Position numbers and translations under genes: made by a program. The notes below the pieces were generated by a model. The model was not told the DNA's origin. It did not search any database and saw only the letters and a list, made by a program, of their open reading frames with translations. Shown here one piece after another: positions 11,263 through 22,118 of a DNA stretch of 64,000 nt (the first letter of the stretch is position 1; the number at the start of each line of letters is the position of its first letter). Location: NCBI GenBank assembly GCA_949987705.1, contig OX465282.1:82572070-82636069 (forward strand). The letters run 5' to 3'. Source of the DNA: Thereva unica (taxonomy: Eukaryota > Arthropoda > Insecta > Diptera > Therevidae).

Positions 11263-12976
11263 TTAAATTGAGTCAGTGATGTCTAGAAATCTGAGAAGTT
11301 TAAAAAGAGGGCTATTATGGCTCTGACCGGGTTCTAGTAAGGATGAAAGTGCAGGATATTCACCGAAAAAGTTTGCAGTTTTTAGGCATTCAGTTAAAAT
11401 ATGTCTGACTGTGAGGAGTGGCGCATTAGGGCAACTATTGCAGGTGCGGGGAGAGGATTTAGTAAAAAGATGTCCATGAGAGAGAGATGTATGGCCGAGT
11501 CTGATCCTACAGAGCATCCGTGCCTTATGTCTAGGTAGGAAGATCTGGATTATAACGGGCCGGGGTTGGTGAGGACGTATGAAAATGTAAAAAGGACGGG
11601 GAAGTATTCCATCTTGAAAGTGCTTCCGTGTGAAGAGCGTTAGATGCATAAAGGCGAAAGCATGATTCTGATGGAGGTACAATAAGTGAGCGATTGTCAG
11701 AGATTGGGACATTTTTGGCCAAGCTATCCGCGGCTTCGTTACCTTTTATGCCAACATGTCCTGGAATCCAGCAGATCTTTATGTGACTGTTTTGTGACAG
11801 CAGGCACCGGATGGTAGACGGAAGATAGCATTTGTTGTTTCTATTTCTGATGGCCAGTACAGAAGATAAGGAGTCGGTGAAAATTAGGTGGTTGAGATGG
11901 GTGTTGTGTAGAATTTTGACTGCTTGGAAGATAGCGACAATTTCTGCAACTTGAGAGGAGGTGTGGTGGGCCAGAAGGCCTGATTGCAGCAAGGACACCT
12001 CTTGATTTATAACCTTTGCCACAGCGAAGACAACCTTTTGGTCGGACTTACTGGCATCAGTGTATAGGGCTGTATGGTCGGGGAAACGTGCTAATATTTC
12101 TTGGTGAAGTTGGCGGTAAAAAGTGGAAGGAGTATCTTTCTTGTTGTGGGGCTCGGCTTCCGTGACAAAGTGGTCTGATAGGGGGTACCAAGGAGGCACC
12201 GTATGCCAAGGAACGAGCGGATGCTCGGGAATGGGAATATTGAGTTGGCCTATAAGCGAAATGCAATGTCGGAGTGCGGAAGGACTTGTAGAGTTGGTAT
12301 TGATGTAATTGCGGAGTCGGTGGTACAGAGGTGCAGAAGGGTTTATGATGTGTTGTGAGAGCAGTTTGACTTGAACCTTACGGAATCTCACAGAAATATG
12401 GTTGACACCTGTTTCAACGAGTAAGGAGTCAATTGGGGTGGACCGAAGAGCACCAGTAGTTGATCTAAGGACATTGTTGATTGCGGTTTGAAGAGGTTGG
12501 AGAACGGTGGCGGAAGAGTTACCATATATTGACAGACAGTAACCAGCAGTGCCCAGGATAAGAGACTTACAGATGTGTAAGAGAGGGGCAATTGACAGGC
12601 CGTTTTTGCGAGAAGCTAAACATTTCACCAAATTGTTAATTTTGTTTATTTTGTTAATCACTGTCTTAATGTGCAGGTTCCACTTAAAGTTTTTCGAGAA
12701 AATTAGGCCTAAAATTTTTAATTGGTTAAGGTGGGTAATGCGGTAATCTTTGACTGAGATGGTGGGTACAGTGCAGTTCCGTTTTCTACAGACGTGAAGT
12801 AAATCTGCTTTGTCCTTTGAGAATATTGCTTGAGCAGAAGAAGCCCAGTTTAGTGCTGTTTTCAGTGCGACAGTTAGCTTTTTTGAAACTGATATGGGAT
12901 TACCTGAGCTGAAAATCAGGAGGTTGTCAGCATAAAGATAAGAAGAAGTATTATTAATTTTATTTAAGCTGGAACA
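11263..12976 (-). pseudogene. I-like LINE ORF2, C-terminal RT, RNase H and 3' end
   Basis: Reading leftward from the solo-LTR insertion, the frame gives the catalytic box SSYLYADNLLIFSSG (D-D changed to D-N), thumb sequence and INNLVKCLASRKNGLSIAPL. The RNase H domain (about 11700-12060) has ALYTDASKSDQKVVFAVAKV, VAEIVAIFQAVKIL, LIFTDSLSSVLAI and ICWIPGHVGIKGNEAADSLA. The end (11263-11600) carries CNSCPNAPLLTVRHILTEC, the usual C-terminal C-x2-C-...-H-...-C motif. At least two frameshifts occur (near 12661 and 11600). The RT segment upstream resumes at 18009. Confidence 0.8.
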
Positions 12977-13706
12977 AAGGGTGTTAAATGCAAACTGAAG
13001 AGTTTAGGAATTAGAAATTAAACGCGTCAGTTAACAACCAAGTTTTCTTTATTTATGAAAAAAATGTTAAATATATAAAACAAATTTTATATAATTTTAT
13101 ATACTTATGCTACTAGACTTTGAAATATAAGCATACAGCGCCACTATAACCTAATTGGCATATGTGTGACACAATCACTTAATATTTGTCCAAGTCCTTT
13201 TTAACGTTTGAAGTTCTTGCAAATCTTTGAGCATATATAACTTCAATTACTATTTAGCATATAGAAGTTTGATCACTCAATTCGTTTGCTGCTACCAAGC
13301 GACTGGTGATGAGTGCTGTTGGTGGTCGGATTTTATAGCCAGGAAAGCAACGGTCCAAATTCAAACACCAATATTCTTACTATTTTTATTCAAAATGGCC
13401 ACATATATTTTTATCAATGTATTTTTGAAAATATATGTATCTCGTTCTTTTTATCCTTTTTGTTTTCTTTCTCTTTCACTCTTACTACCTTTTATGAAAA
13501 AATTTTATTTATCTTAATATCTTTTTACACATAAAATATTTTGCCTTTCTGGCCACACCATTGAATTCCTCTTTAAATTTTACTGTGGTTTCATGTATCA
13601 CACCATGACAATACGTAAAGTTTGATTTTGACGTTTGTTCGCCGGTGTTTTTATCGCGAAGTCGCGCGCGTATAATTTCGCGTAAAAAGTGCGTTCTAAG
13701 TGTGTT

Positions 13707-16700
13707 GAGAGTAGCGCAGATTAATCTCCATCACAGCAAGGCTGCATCCGCCAGCCTATGCTTACGCCTTTCTAAGGCCGATATAGATGTCGTCCTGGTA
13801 CAAGAGCCTTGGATCGTCCGGGGCCTTGTATGCGGAATCAGGACTCCTAAATACAGGTTGCTGTATCCCAGAAATGGGGGAGGTAAGCCAAGAACCTGTT
13901 TAATTGTTAAAAATGACCTTAACGCTTTTATGTTGTCTAAATTTAGCAATGCTGATAATGTACTGGCCTGCTTGGACAACAGGAAAGGCGGTAGGCCTAC
14001 GTGGATTGGATCTGTCTACCTACCATATGAGGAAAATTTGGACAACTCCAGTCTCTTTGTTGCCGCAAAAGAAGCGGCTAGTCGTGGAGCCAGCCTCATC
14101 GTTGGATGTGATGCGAATGCTCACAACACCGTTTGGGGCAGCTCTGATACAAATATAAGAGGTGAGTTGCTTTTTGATTTATTACTACAACACAATCTCT
14201 TGCTATGCAATAGGGGAAATGAACCCACGTTCATCACAAGGGTAAGACAAGAAGTCTTGGATATTACCCTTGTTTCCCCAGATCTGCTCAACCGTGTGGA
14301 AAACTGGAGAGTATCCAGTGAACACTCTTTTTCTGACCACAGAGTCATCCTTTTTAATATCAATATGTACCCAACTGTGAAGAAGGCCCCTGGTTACAGG
14401 AATGTCCGGAACACAGACTGGGTCATATACAGACAAGTAGTGGAAAGATCCCTCCCTGAGGATGTTCCCACCCACCCTTGGAATGCTGAAGATCTCGAAC
14501 ATCAAGTGACAAATCTCAGTAACCTCCTGAATAACGCATTAGAAGCAGCCTGTCCCATTAGGAAATATGGGGGTAAAACCAAACCCCCTTGGTGGAACAG
14601 CAGACTTCTCAAACTAAGGTCTGAAAGCAGAAAGGCCTTCAATAAGGCCAAATGGTCTAATTTGGCTTCGGACTGGGACAACTACAAAAGTCGTCTCAGG
14701 GAGTTCAAATACGAACTGCGAAACTCAAAAAGGGAATCCTGGAAAACCTTTTGTGCGACAATAGAAGGTTTTTCAGATGCCGCAAGAATGAGAAAAGTTC
14801 TCTCGAAAAGCCCAATGTGCCAAGAAATGCTGCAACAAGCAGACGGTACATGGACCACAAGTAGTCAGGAGTCACTGAAACTCCTACTCGATACTCACTT
14901 TCCTGGCTCAACATCTCTTGCTGCATCTGCAGAAACAGGTTTTGAGGGCCCAGCTAGCACACATAATTTAGGCACCATTGACAGATTGATAAACAGAGAT
15001 TTACTCCTGTGGTCCATAGAAGGCTTCATGCCTTATAAAACACCGGGACCAGATGGAATTTATCCCATTGAAATTCAGAAAGTCAGTGACCTAATTCTGA
15101 ATTGGCTCGCAGCCATCTATAGGAGCTCCCTTAGCCTAAGCTACATTCCAACATCCAGGAGAGTAGCGAAGGTAGCTTTCATTCCGAAAGCGGGTAAAAT
15201 CTCCTACCACAATCCAAAAGACTTGAGACCTATATGTCTCACATCCTTTCTCCTCAAGATACTAGAAAGACTTGTGGAGATCCATGTTAAGCAAAGCATT
15301 GATAAAAAACTGCTTTCTCCCTCGCAGCATGCCTACACGAAAGGTAAATCAGTAGACACTGCTCTCCACTCTTTGGTAGCGGTCATTGAAAGATCCCTTG
15401 AATTCAAGGAATTCACGTTGGCTGCTTTCCTAGATATTGAAGGTGCTTTCAACAATGTTGAACCCTCTGCGGTCACGAGGGCACTCCAGCGTCTGCATGT
15501 TGATGGGTGCTCCAGGTCCTTTATTGATCAGTTGCTAGGGTGCAGGGTCATAAAGTCTAGCCTGGGGCTTTCGGAAGAAGTCAGACGGGTTAAAAGAGGC
15601 ACACCACAAGGTGGGGTCTTATCGCCGCTCCTTTGGAATATGACAGTCAATGAAGTATTGATAACTCTAAAGGAGTCTGGGTGCACCACGGTGGCCTATG
15701 CTGATGATATTGTGCTGGTGGTGACCGGCAAGTACATCTCAACAATAAGAGATATAATGCAACAAGCATTGAATACTCTTTCTCATTGGGCCACTACAAA
15801 GGGTCTAGGCGTCAACCCAACCAAGACTGAAGTAGTGCTCTTTACAAAGAAGCATAGACTTCCCAATTTTCCTCCTTTAAGACTCTGTAATGAAACACTG
15901 CATATAAAGGAGGATGCGAAATTTCTAGGTCTCATACTCGATAGGAAACTAACGTGGAGACCGAATCTTATAGAAAGAGCAAATAAGGCCAAAACAGCTC
16001 TCTTCCTATGCCAGAAAACGATCGGAGTCAACTGGGGCCTTAAACCCCGCATCGTCCACTGGCTCTATACAGCCGTAATCAGACCTATACTTATGCATGG
16101 CATATCGGTATGGTGGACTGCATTACAGAAGATTACGTATCGCAAGATACTGGAAAGGGTCCAAAGAACAGCTGAACTGTGTATCAGTGGTGCAATGAGA
16201 AGCACCCCTACAGCTGCGCTGGATGTCTTATTGCATCTTACCCCTTTGGATATACACGCCGAGCAAATGGCAGCCTGGACGGCTGCCAGGACAAAGGCTT
16301 CTCTTGGATGGACTCCATACTCATATGGCCATTCATCCATCCTTAGGAAATTCGCCATCACTGCGAACAACCTAGATTATACTACACCTACGTGGACCTT
16401 GGAGAAAGGTTTCAATACCATCATTCCGGCCAGAGATGACTGGACAGATGGTGTTATCCCAACTGGGTCATTATGTATTTTCACAGATGGCTCAAAAATT
16501 GGGAATAATGTAGGCTCTGGTATCTTTTCCGAGGCATTAAATATAAATACCTCTCTTCGTCTACCCGATCACTGCAGCGTCTTCCAAGCGGAAGTCACTG
16601 CGATCTGGGAGGCTCTCGAATGGCTGAAGATAAATAATATATCTCATAAGAATATATGTATTCTATCGGATAGCCAGGCGGCCCTCAAGGCTCTTAATTC

Positions 16701-17319
16701 TGTCGTCACAACATCCACGACTCTTCTGAACTGCCGCAGGTCTCTGTGTGAGACTGCCACTCAGTTTGATATAACACTGTGTTGGGTTCCTGGACACAGT
16801 GGGATTAGGGGAAACTGTAGGGCAGATGAGCTTGCTAGACAGGGAACCGAAGTGGAAAGGACACCCCACTTAACCCAAATGGGAATGCCCTTAGCCACCT
16901 ATAAACTAGCTGTGAGAAAAATCAGCTTAGCTCGAGCCGGGTTGAGATGGACCACAGCAACGGTTTGTCGCACTCTTCATGCAATGTGGCCAACTTTAGA
17001 CGCAAAGCGTTCAAAATCTCTGGTTCAGTTGAACAAAAAGGAGATAAGCCATGTGGTAAGGGTGCTGACTGGTCACTGTCCCTTCGGCCCACACGCCGAA
17101 AGATTAGGACTCCCCCACAACGACTTATGTAGAAGTTGTGGTAATGAAGAAGAGGAAGAAACTGTCTCCCATCTTCTCTGTACATGTCCCGCCCTAGCAA
17201 GGAAAAGAGGGACTCTACTTGGCTCACCTTTTCTTGACGGATTGAGCGAGCTGCAAAATATTGGTGTCTCTAGACTCTGTCGCTTTATTAAAAGCTCGAA
17301 ATGGCTTGAAATGGCCTGA
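13707..17319 (+). CDS. LOA-like ORF2: endonuclease, reverse transcriptase, RNase H
   Basis: This frame encodes the nicking endonuclease and the target-primed reverse transcriptase. The frame opens upstream at 13645 (GTG), but those first codons belong to the host solo LTR; element-derived codons start at 13707. The AP-endonuclease-like domain shows QINLHHSKAASA, VVLVQEPWIVRG, ASLIVGCDANAHNTVWGS, EVLDITLVSPDLL and SSEHSFSDHRVI. The RT shows YKTPGPDGIYPIEIQK, DLRPICLTSFLLKILERL, FTLAAFLDIEGAFNNV, GTPQGGVLSPLLWN and TVAYADDIVLVV. RNase H (residues about 950-1080 of the frame) shows LCIFTDGSKIGNN, FQAEVTAIWEALEWL, ICILSDSQAALKAL and LCWVPGHSGIRGNCRADELA. The C-terminus carries CRSCGNEEEEETVSHLLCTC. 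No internal stops are present. It is not autonomous because the 5' end and ORF1 are missing. Confidence 0.9.
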
Positions 17320-17418
17320 ACTATGTCCCAATACCAGAATGGCATCACAATGGGCCCAATGGCGTGCCTAAGTGGGCTCCCTGGTGGGGGCAGCCATTTC
17401 AACCTAACCTAACCTAAC
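13707..17418 (+). mobile_element. LOA-like non-LTR retrotransposon, 5'-truncated, with AACCT-repeat tail
   Basis: The insertion is flanked by an 11-bp duplication CTAAGTGTGTT at 13696-13706 and 17419-17429. The 5' end is truncated inside the endonuclease start. The 3' tail is a run of AACCT units (17401-17422), the complement of the arthropod telomeric TTAGG repeat. The body is an unbroken coding frame, so insertion was recent. The clade assignment (LOA) rests on the RNase H domain and the start QINLHHSKAASA; I could not compare it with a database. Confidence 0.85.
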
Positions 17419-17429
17419 CTAAGTGTGTT

Positions 17430-17990
17430 CCAGTTGTCTTCAGGTAAGTAAAAGCCTTTGCGCAAGGTTTTTAGTGTTTATGCTGTGTGTTGGTGTTATA
17501 TGTGCATGTGAACTATGTGTTTTTTTTGCTTGTTTCAATGTTTGTCCATAAAAGGTAGGTTATGTGTTATTCTATGTTTTTCATTTAATATTTCACCTGG
17601 AATTTTAGTTTATTTTTATGTTATTACACAGGTGAAATATTATTTAATATACTTTTCATTATTTCACTGCGCTATGTGTTTAATTTATGTTAATTGTGTT
17701 GATTTTTGCTTTGTTTACATTTTTATGTACTTGTTGTTGTTGTTTTTATGTCATTTTGATATTTGTTATTGGAGTAGAAATTCCTTGACTTCTTGTGGAA
17801 TTTCTACTTATATGTGAATTAATTCAATATTATTTAATTAAATAATTAATTTTTATTGTACATTTTAGATTTGGCCGAATGATTTGGAGTTTGCTGGATA
17901 TAACCCGATAGGTATATTTTTATGGTTAATTTCATATTAATAAAATTTCTTTTTAGGTTTATTTGTGTTTTGGTATTTGTTTTTTAGGGT
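17430..17990. other. Right part of the ~1.3-kb solo LTR
   Basis: This AT-rich stretch has no gene. It includes the donor-like CAGGTAAGTA (17441-17450). It also has an inverted pair, AATATTTCACCTG (about 17590) and CAGGTGAAATATT (about 17629). Confidence 0.5.
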
Positions 17991-18008
17991 TTGGGGCCAA
18001 ACAAAGGG

Positions 18009-18544
18009 AGATGGTGTATAAATTGAAAAGCGCACATGAAAGCGGAGAGTCTTGTGGAGTTCCATTCTGTAGTGGCATAACGGGTGAAAGGAGACCATTG
18101 ACCCGTACTTGGATGGACCTGTGACTAAGGAAGTTGAGGATGAGGAATATGAAACTTTTATCAACTTTTAATTTTGCAAGTTGGTTAGCGAGGAAAGGGG
18201 CACTAAGTCGGTCGTAAGCCTTTGTCAGATCAAGGGACAGGATGGAAGTGTGCTTTCGTCGAGCGAGACTATCGCAGACGTCAGCGTCTAGAAGGTGAAG
18301 GAGAGTATGCGTGCCTTTCTGAGGAATATAAGCATGTTGGGACTTGGAGAAGAAGTTACACAAGATAGCATTTATTCTATTTGAGAGAATTTTTTCTAGA
18401 ATTTTTGATAGGCACGAGATCAAGGATATGGGGCGGAAGTTACTGACGCATAAGGAAGTAGAAGCTTCCTTGGGAATAGGGACAAGAAGCGCGAGTTTCC
18501 AGGCGCGGGGGAAAGATTTTTGCAAAAGGATACCATTATATTAG
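18009..18544 (-). pseudogene. I-like LINE ORF2, central reverse transcriptase segment
   Basis: This is the middle of the RT, between two insertions. Reading leftward it shows NGILLQKSFPRAWKLALLVP, SNFRPISLISCLSKILEKIL, SQHAYIPQKGTHTLLHLLDA, TSILSLDLTKAYDRLSAPFL and NGTPQDSPLSCALFNLYTIS, the ordered RT blocks of the Jockey/I superfamily. It is open across 17959-18525, but the last codons before the stop belong to the solo LTR. The catalytic YADN box follows on the far side at about 12920. The N-terminal neighbour resumes at 20610. Confidence 0.85.
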
Positions 18545-20601
18545 ACTAAGAGCCAGCGCCTGCCTGACCTACGTTAAAGTATAATAGCTGAAGTTTTTTC
18601 TGTGTGTTTTCACTAGTATAGAGTACAATGTTTGGGGGTTACAAACCTTGACTAGTGGGTCCTTCGCCAGATATCAGGTAATAAGGTGCACAACAAATGA
18701 ACTCTCTCACGTTAAAGTATAAAAGCTGGAATTTGGATATTATCTTTAAATAACTATTTTCAGTTAGTATCTAAGAAGCCAGACCTTTCCGAAGGGTCTA
18801 ACACTCCCCCAGACCCGGTATAAGGTCAAACCCCCCGAGAGCGGATTGCCCATGCATATAGCTAAATGTAAGAGATGTTTAATGGAATTTTCAATGCTTT
18901 GTAGGATTTAAATTTTTTATTTAATAATATTATAAAATAAATGTAATTGAGTATATTTATTCATTGACAGACATCTATAATTAATATTTTTTATACTTAA
19001 TGTTACATTACAGTAGGAATTTCTTCTAAAGTTGAGTGAAGATCACTTACATTTTCGAGAACTGGAGGCTCATCGTGGTCCACTGAAGCTAAATAAATTT
19101 CAATTTTTTTCAATTACAATTTTAATGCATGGGTAGTTTTACCCCCTTAAGGGTTGAAAGTAATAAAATTTTGGCTGATAATACCTATTGAATCAAATTT
19201 ATTTGTAGCCGTTTTAGGGGTGGTTTCAACCCTTTCGGATCACCCCTTATCATAAAGTTCGCGTTGATTTAGCGCAAATCCACCACCTTCGCAAATAAAT
19301 ATTAAAAAAAGTGAATTTCATTGCATTATTTTTCAATATTATTGAAATAAACGCGAAAACCCCCAAAAAAGGGGTGTTTTTTAAATTTTAAGGGTGACGC
19401 GCATGTTTTAGGACCGCGGGACTCCGATTTTCGTGATCAGCGACCCCAAAGACCTCGGGGTTCGATTTTCTTAACGTTTTAAATGGATTATTTATCTGTT
19501 TTCAGCAAAAGACTTTTATTTTTATATTTTAAAAATAAGTCTTCAGACTTTTATAGAAAAACTGGAAAAATAAAAATCTTAAAAAGGCTTTTATGCAAGA
19601 CAGGAAAAAATAAAAGTCTTTTTTAACAGAAATCTTTGATTTTAAAAATAAAAGTTCATTTTAATTATTATTTCGAACAGAAAAAAGAAAATAGTTTTAA
19701 AAGACTTAAAACAATACTAGGCAAAAATTAGAGTTAAAAATATACATATGTATGTATAAAATTATATTTTGAAATAGTCACATAACTGGCAATATCATCT
19801 AATTATTCTAGAATTTTTCCATAGAGAGCTATTTTTTAATTATTTATTTATTTATTTGCCAAACAAGGCACTTAACAAAAACAGTTACAGATAAAAAAAT
19901 ACATATTAACATTAATAAGGAACATTGCAGTATTTAATATTTAAATATTAAACTAAGATCTAGGTCTATAATATTAGTTAGAAGAGGACAATAGGGAAAT
20001 TAGTTTTCTTTTATAGGAACTTTTGTTAATTGAGGGAGAGAAACAGGACGCGTAGGAATTGAAGGTAATGCAGCACCTGTTAACAGGCTCGTTTCTAGCA
20101 TATTCAGTGCGATGCGGGTACTCTTTAAGCAGTTTGGAATGTCTTGTTTGATTAATTGATTAATATTTATATGTTAGAATATATTATAATATTAAGTAAA
20201 TATGTACCTATATGTTAATAGTTAAATGTTTTCAAACTCTATTAATTTATTTAAAAATAATTATTAATGCTTTCTTGCGTTTAGTTATATGCATGGGCAA
20301 TACGCTCTCGGGGGGTTTGACCTTATACCGGGTCTGGGGGAGTGTTAGACCCTTCGGAAAGGTCTGGCTTCTTAGATACTAACTGAAAATAGTTATTTAA
20401 AGATAATATCCAAATTCCAGCTTTTATACTTTAACGTGAGAGAGTTCATTTGTTGTGCACCTTATTACCTGATACCTGGCGAAGGACCCACTAGTCAAGG
20501 TTTGTAACCCCCAAACATTGTACTCTATGCTAGTGAAAACACACAGAAAAAACTTCAGCTATTATACTTTAACGTAGGTCAGGCAGGCGCTGGCTCTCAC
20601 T
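18545..20601. mobile_element. Non-autonomous long-TIR (foldback) element inside the I-like LINE
   Basis: Arms of about 320 bp (18545-18870 and 20279-20601) are inverted copies starting ACTAAGAGCCAGCGCCTGCC / AGTGAGAGCCAGCGCCTGCC. The host LINE reads continuously across it (LLNLY/NGILL), and the flanks TATATTAG and CTATATAG suggest an imperfect ~8-bp duplication. The core has no transposase and includes a stretch with a truncated LINE 3' end (19843-20150). An 8-bp duplication would fit hAT or P-type superfamilies; the evidence is weak. Confidence 0.8.
19843..20150 (-). pseudogene. Truncated Jockey-like LINE 3' end with AAATA-type tail
   Basis: Reading leftward the frame gives HSKLLKEYPHRTEYARNEPV and NRCCITFNSYASC, then a stop and a tail that appears on the plus strand as ATTATTTATTTATTTATTTG (19840-19859). 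The LKEYPHRTEYAxNEPVNR block is shared with the C-terminal end of the LINE at 58.5-61.6 kb, so both belong to one family or close relatives. Severely 5'-truncated. Confidence 0.7.
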
Positions 20602-20609
20602 CTATATAG

Positions 20610-22118
20610 GTTGAGGAGACGGAATTGGAAAGAAGTGGGAGATTTCCTGATTAATTCGTACGAGATCTTATCGAGCCCGGGGGTTGTACCTTTGAAGGAA
20701 TTTAGAGCATTTTTAAATTCGCTAAAGGTAATACGGTGAGAAAGTGTGACGGCTGTGTCACCAGAGTATCGCTGCATATCAGAGGCTATATTTGCTTTAC
20801 TTTGCCTGTGTTCAGTAGTAAAGTTACTGTCAGCTGAGTAGCTCGACCAAACGGTGGCAAACTCTTTGGCAATGTCGGAAGGGCTGGTAAAAACTATACC
20901 ACCTGAATGCACATTCGATATTAGCCTGGTGGATGGACCAACGGAAACCGCACGTACTTTTGCCCAAGCCTCCTTAAGATTGGTGCGGACGTCTATGGAA
21001 TTCACAAAGGAAAGCCATGAGTCCCTTTTAGCTTTTTTAATTGTTCTTTTTAAAATAGCTGAATCCAGACGAAACCTCAGAAAATTGGAGAGGGAAGGTT
21101 GATGACGACAAAGCTGCCAGGATCTGTTTTTTGTTTTTATTAAAGCAAGGATTTCGCGTGTCATCCAGTTGGGTTGTGATATGGATTTGGGATGACTAGC
21201 AGGAATGGAGACGGATGCAGCGCCACGGAGAATTTTACTGATCTTAGCCGCTTCTTGATCGACATTTTTCGAGACAGGACAGGTTGACGACAGATTAGTA
21301 ACTTTTGTGGAGAAAAGCTCCCATTTGGCTTTTTTCAAGAGGAAGTAGGAAACGTGCTTTGTGTCAGCGAGGGAGAGGCTCGAACATATAATGATGGGAA
21401 AGTGGTCACTACCCTCAAGGCTGGCGTGAGTTGACCAGCTAAGCAATGGAGATAGATTTGAGGTGCTAAAAGTAAGGTCTATGGATGTTAGAGTGTTGTG
21501 GGTGGATAGATGAGTGTAAGCACCGTTGTTTAGGAGGGCAATGGGCTGATTAATAGTCATGAAGTCTTCAATTATTTTACCTCTAGTATCCGTGGAAGGG
21601 CTGCCCCAATAAGGGCTGTGGGCGTTGAAATCACCACCCATAATAAAAGTGCTTGGCAGTTGATCGTAAAGATCTTGGAGGTCAGTTAGAGAGACTCTTT
21701 GATCAGTTTCTAAATAGACATTGGCAAAGGCCGTAGGGGGGCAAGAGTGGATAAGGACAGAGTTAGTCACAAGATTTGTTCGTAGGGTTAGGTGAGTGTG
21801 GGATATGGATTTGTGGACAAGTATGGTAACGCCACTTTTTCTATTAGGATAGCTCTTATTGTAGTGATAGCAGTTATAGTGGCCAACGTGAGTTGGTCCT
21901 TCGCCAAGTAACAACTTGGTTTCTTGTAGCAGGACTATGTGCGGTTTGTAAAGATATAATAAGTTTTGAAGATAGGGAAGGTTATTGTAAAAGCCGCGAA
22001 TATTCCATTGGACGCAAATAAGATTTTTTATCGAGATCATATTCAAAAGGAAGAAATGAAGAAAAAGCAAAAAAAGAAAATCTAAAGGTGAAGAGGTAAG
22101 AGTGAAGTACGGAAGCAC
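20610..22118 (-). pseudogene. I-like LINE ORF2, endonuclease and N-terminal RT
   Basis: This frame starts near 22040 (MISIKNLICVQWNIRGFYNN); a longer upstream start at 22118 is possible because ORF1 ends directly before it. The endonuclease shows IVLLQETKLLLGEG, TFIMGGDFNAHSPYWGSPST, TRGKIIEDF, LTSIDLTFSTSNLS and SLEGSDHFPIIICS, with the DFNAH and SDH catalytic boxes intact. The RT N-terminus has FKGTTPGLDKISYELIRKS. The frame stops inside the foldback element at 20601; the RT continues at 18544. Confidence 0.85.

Larger units (their letters stand above)
12982..18003. mobile_element. Probable solo LTR (~1.3 kb) split by a LOA-like LINE
   Basis: The insertion begins TGTTAAATGC and ends GGCCAAACA, that is TGTT...AACA. 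It is flanked by AAGGG on both sides (12977-12981, 18004-18008). Joining the I-like LINE across it restores the reading frame ...LFNLYTISLC/SSLNKINNTSSYLY..., which supports these boundaries. Without the nested LINE it is about 1.3 kb with no internal domain or coding capacity, so a solo LTR is the simplest call. It contains a CpG-rich patch (13640-13680) and a strong splice-donor-like CAGGTAAGTA (17441-17450). Its family and orientation are unknown. Confidence 0.6.

Noticed and set aside
13645..13706. Upstream extension of the LOA-like ORF (starting at a GTG)
   Set aside because: The 11-bp target duplication places these codons in the host solo LTR, so they are not part of the LINE protein.
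17401..17422. Interstitial telomere tract
   Set aside because: Only about four AACCT units, placed exactly at the LINE 3' end next to its target duplication; better read as a LINE tail.
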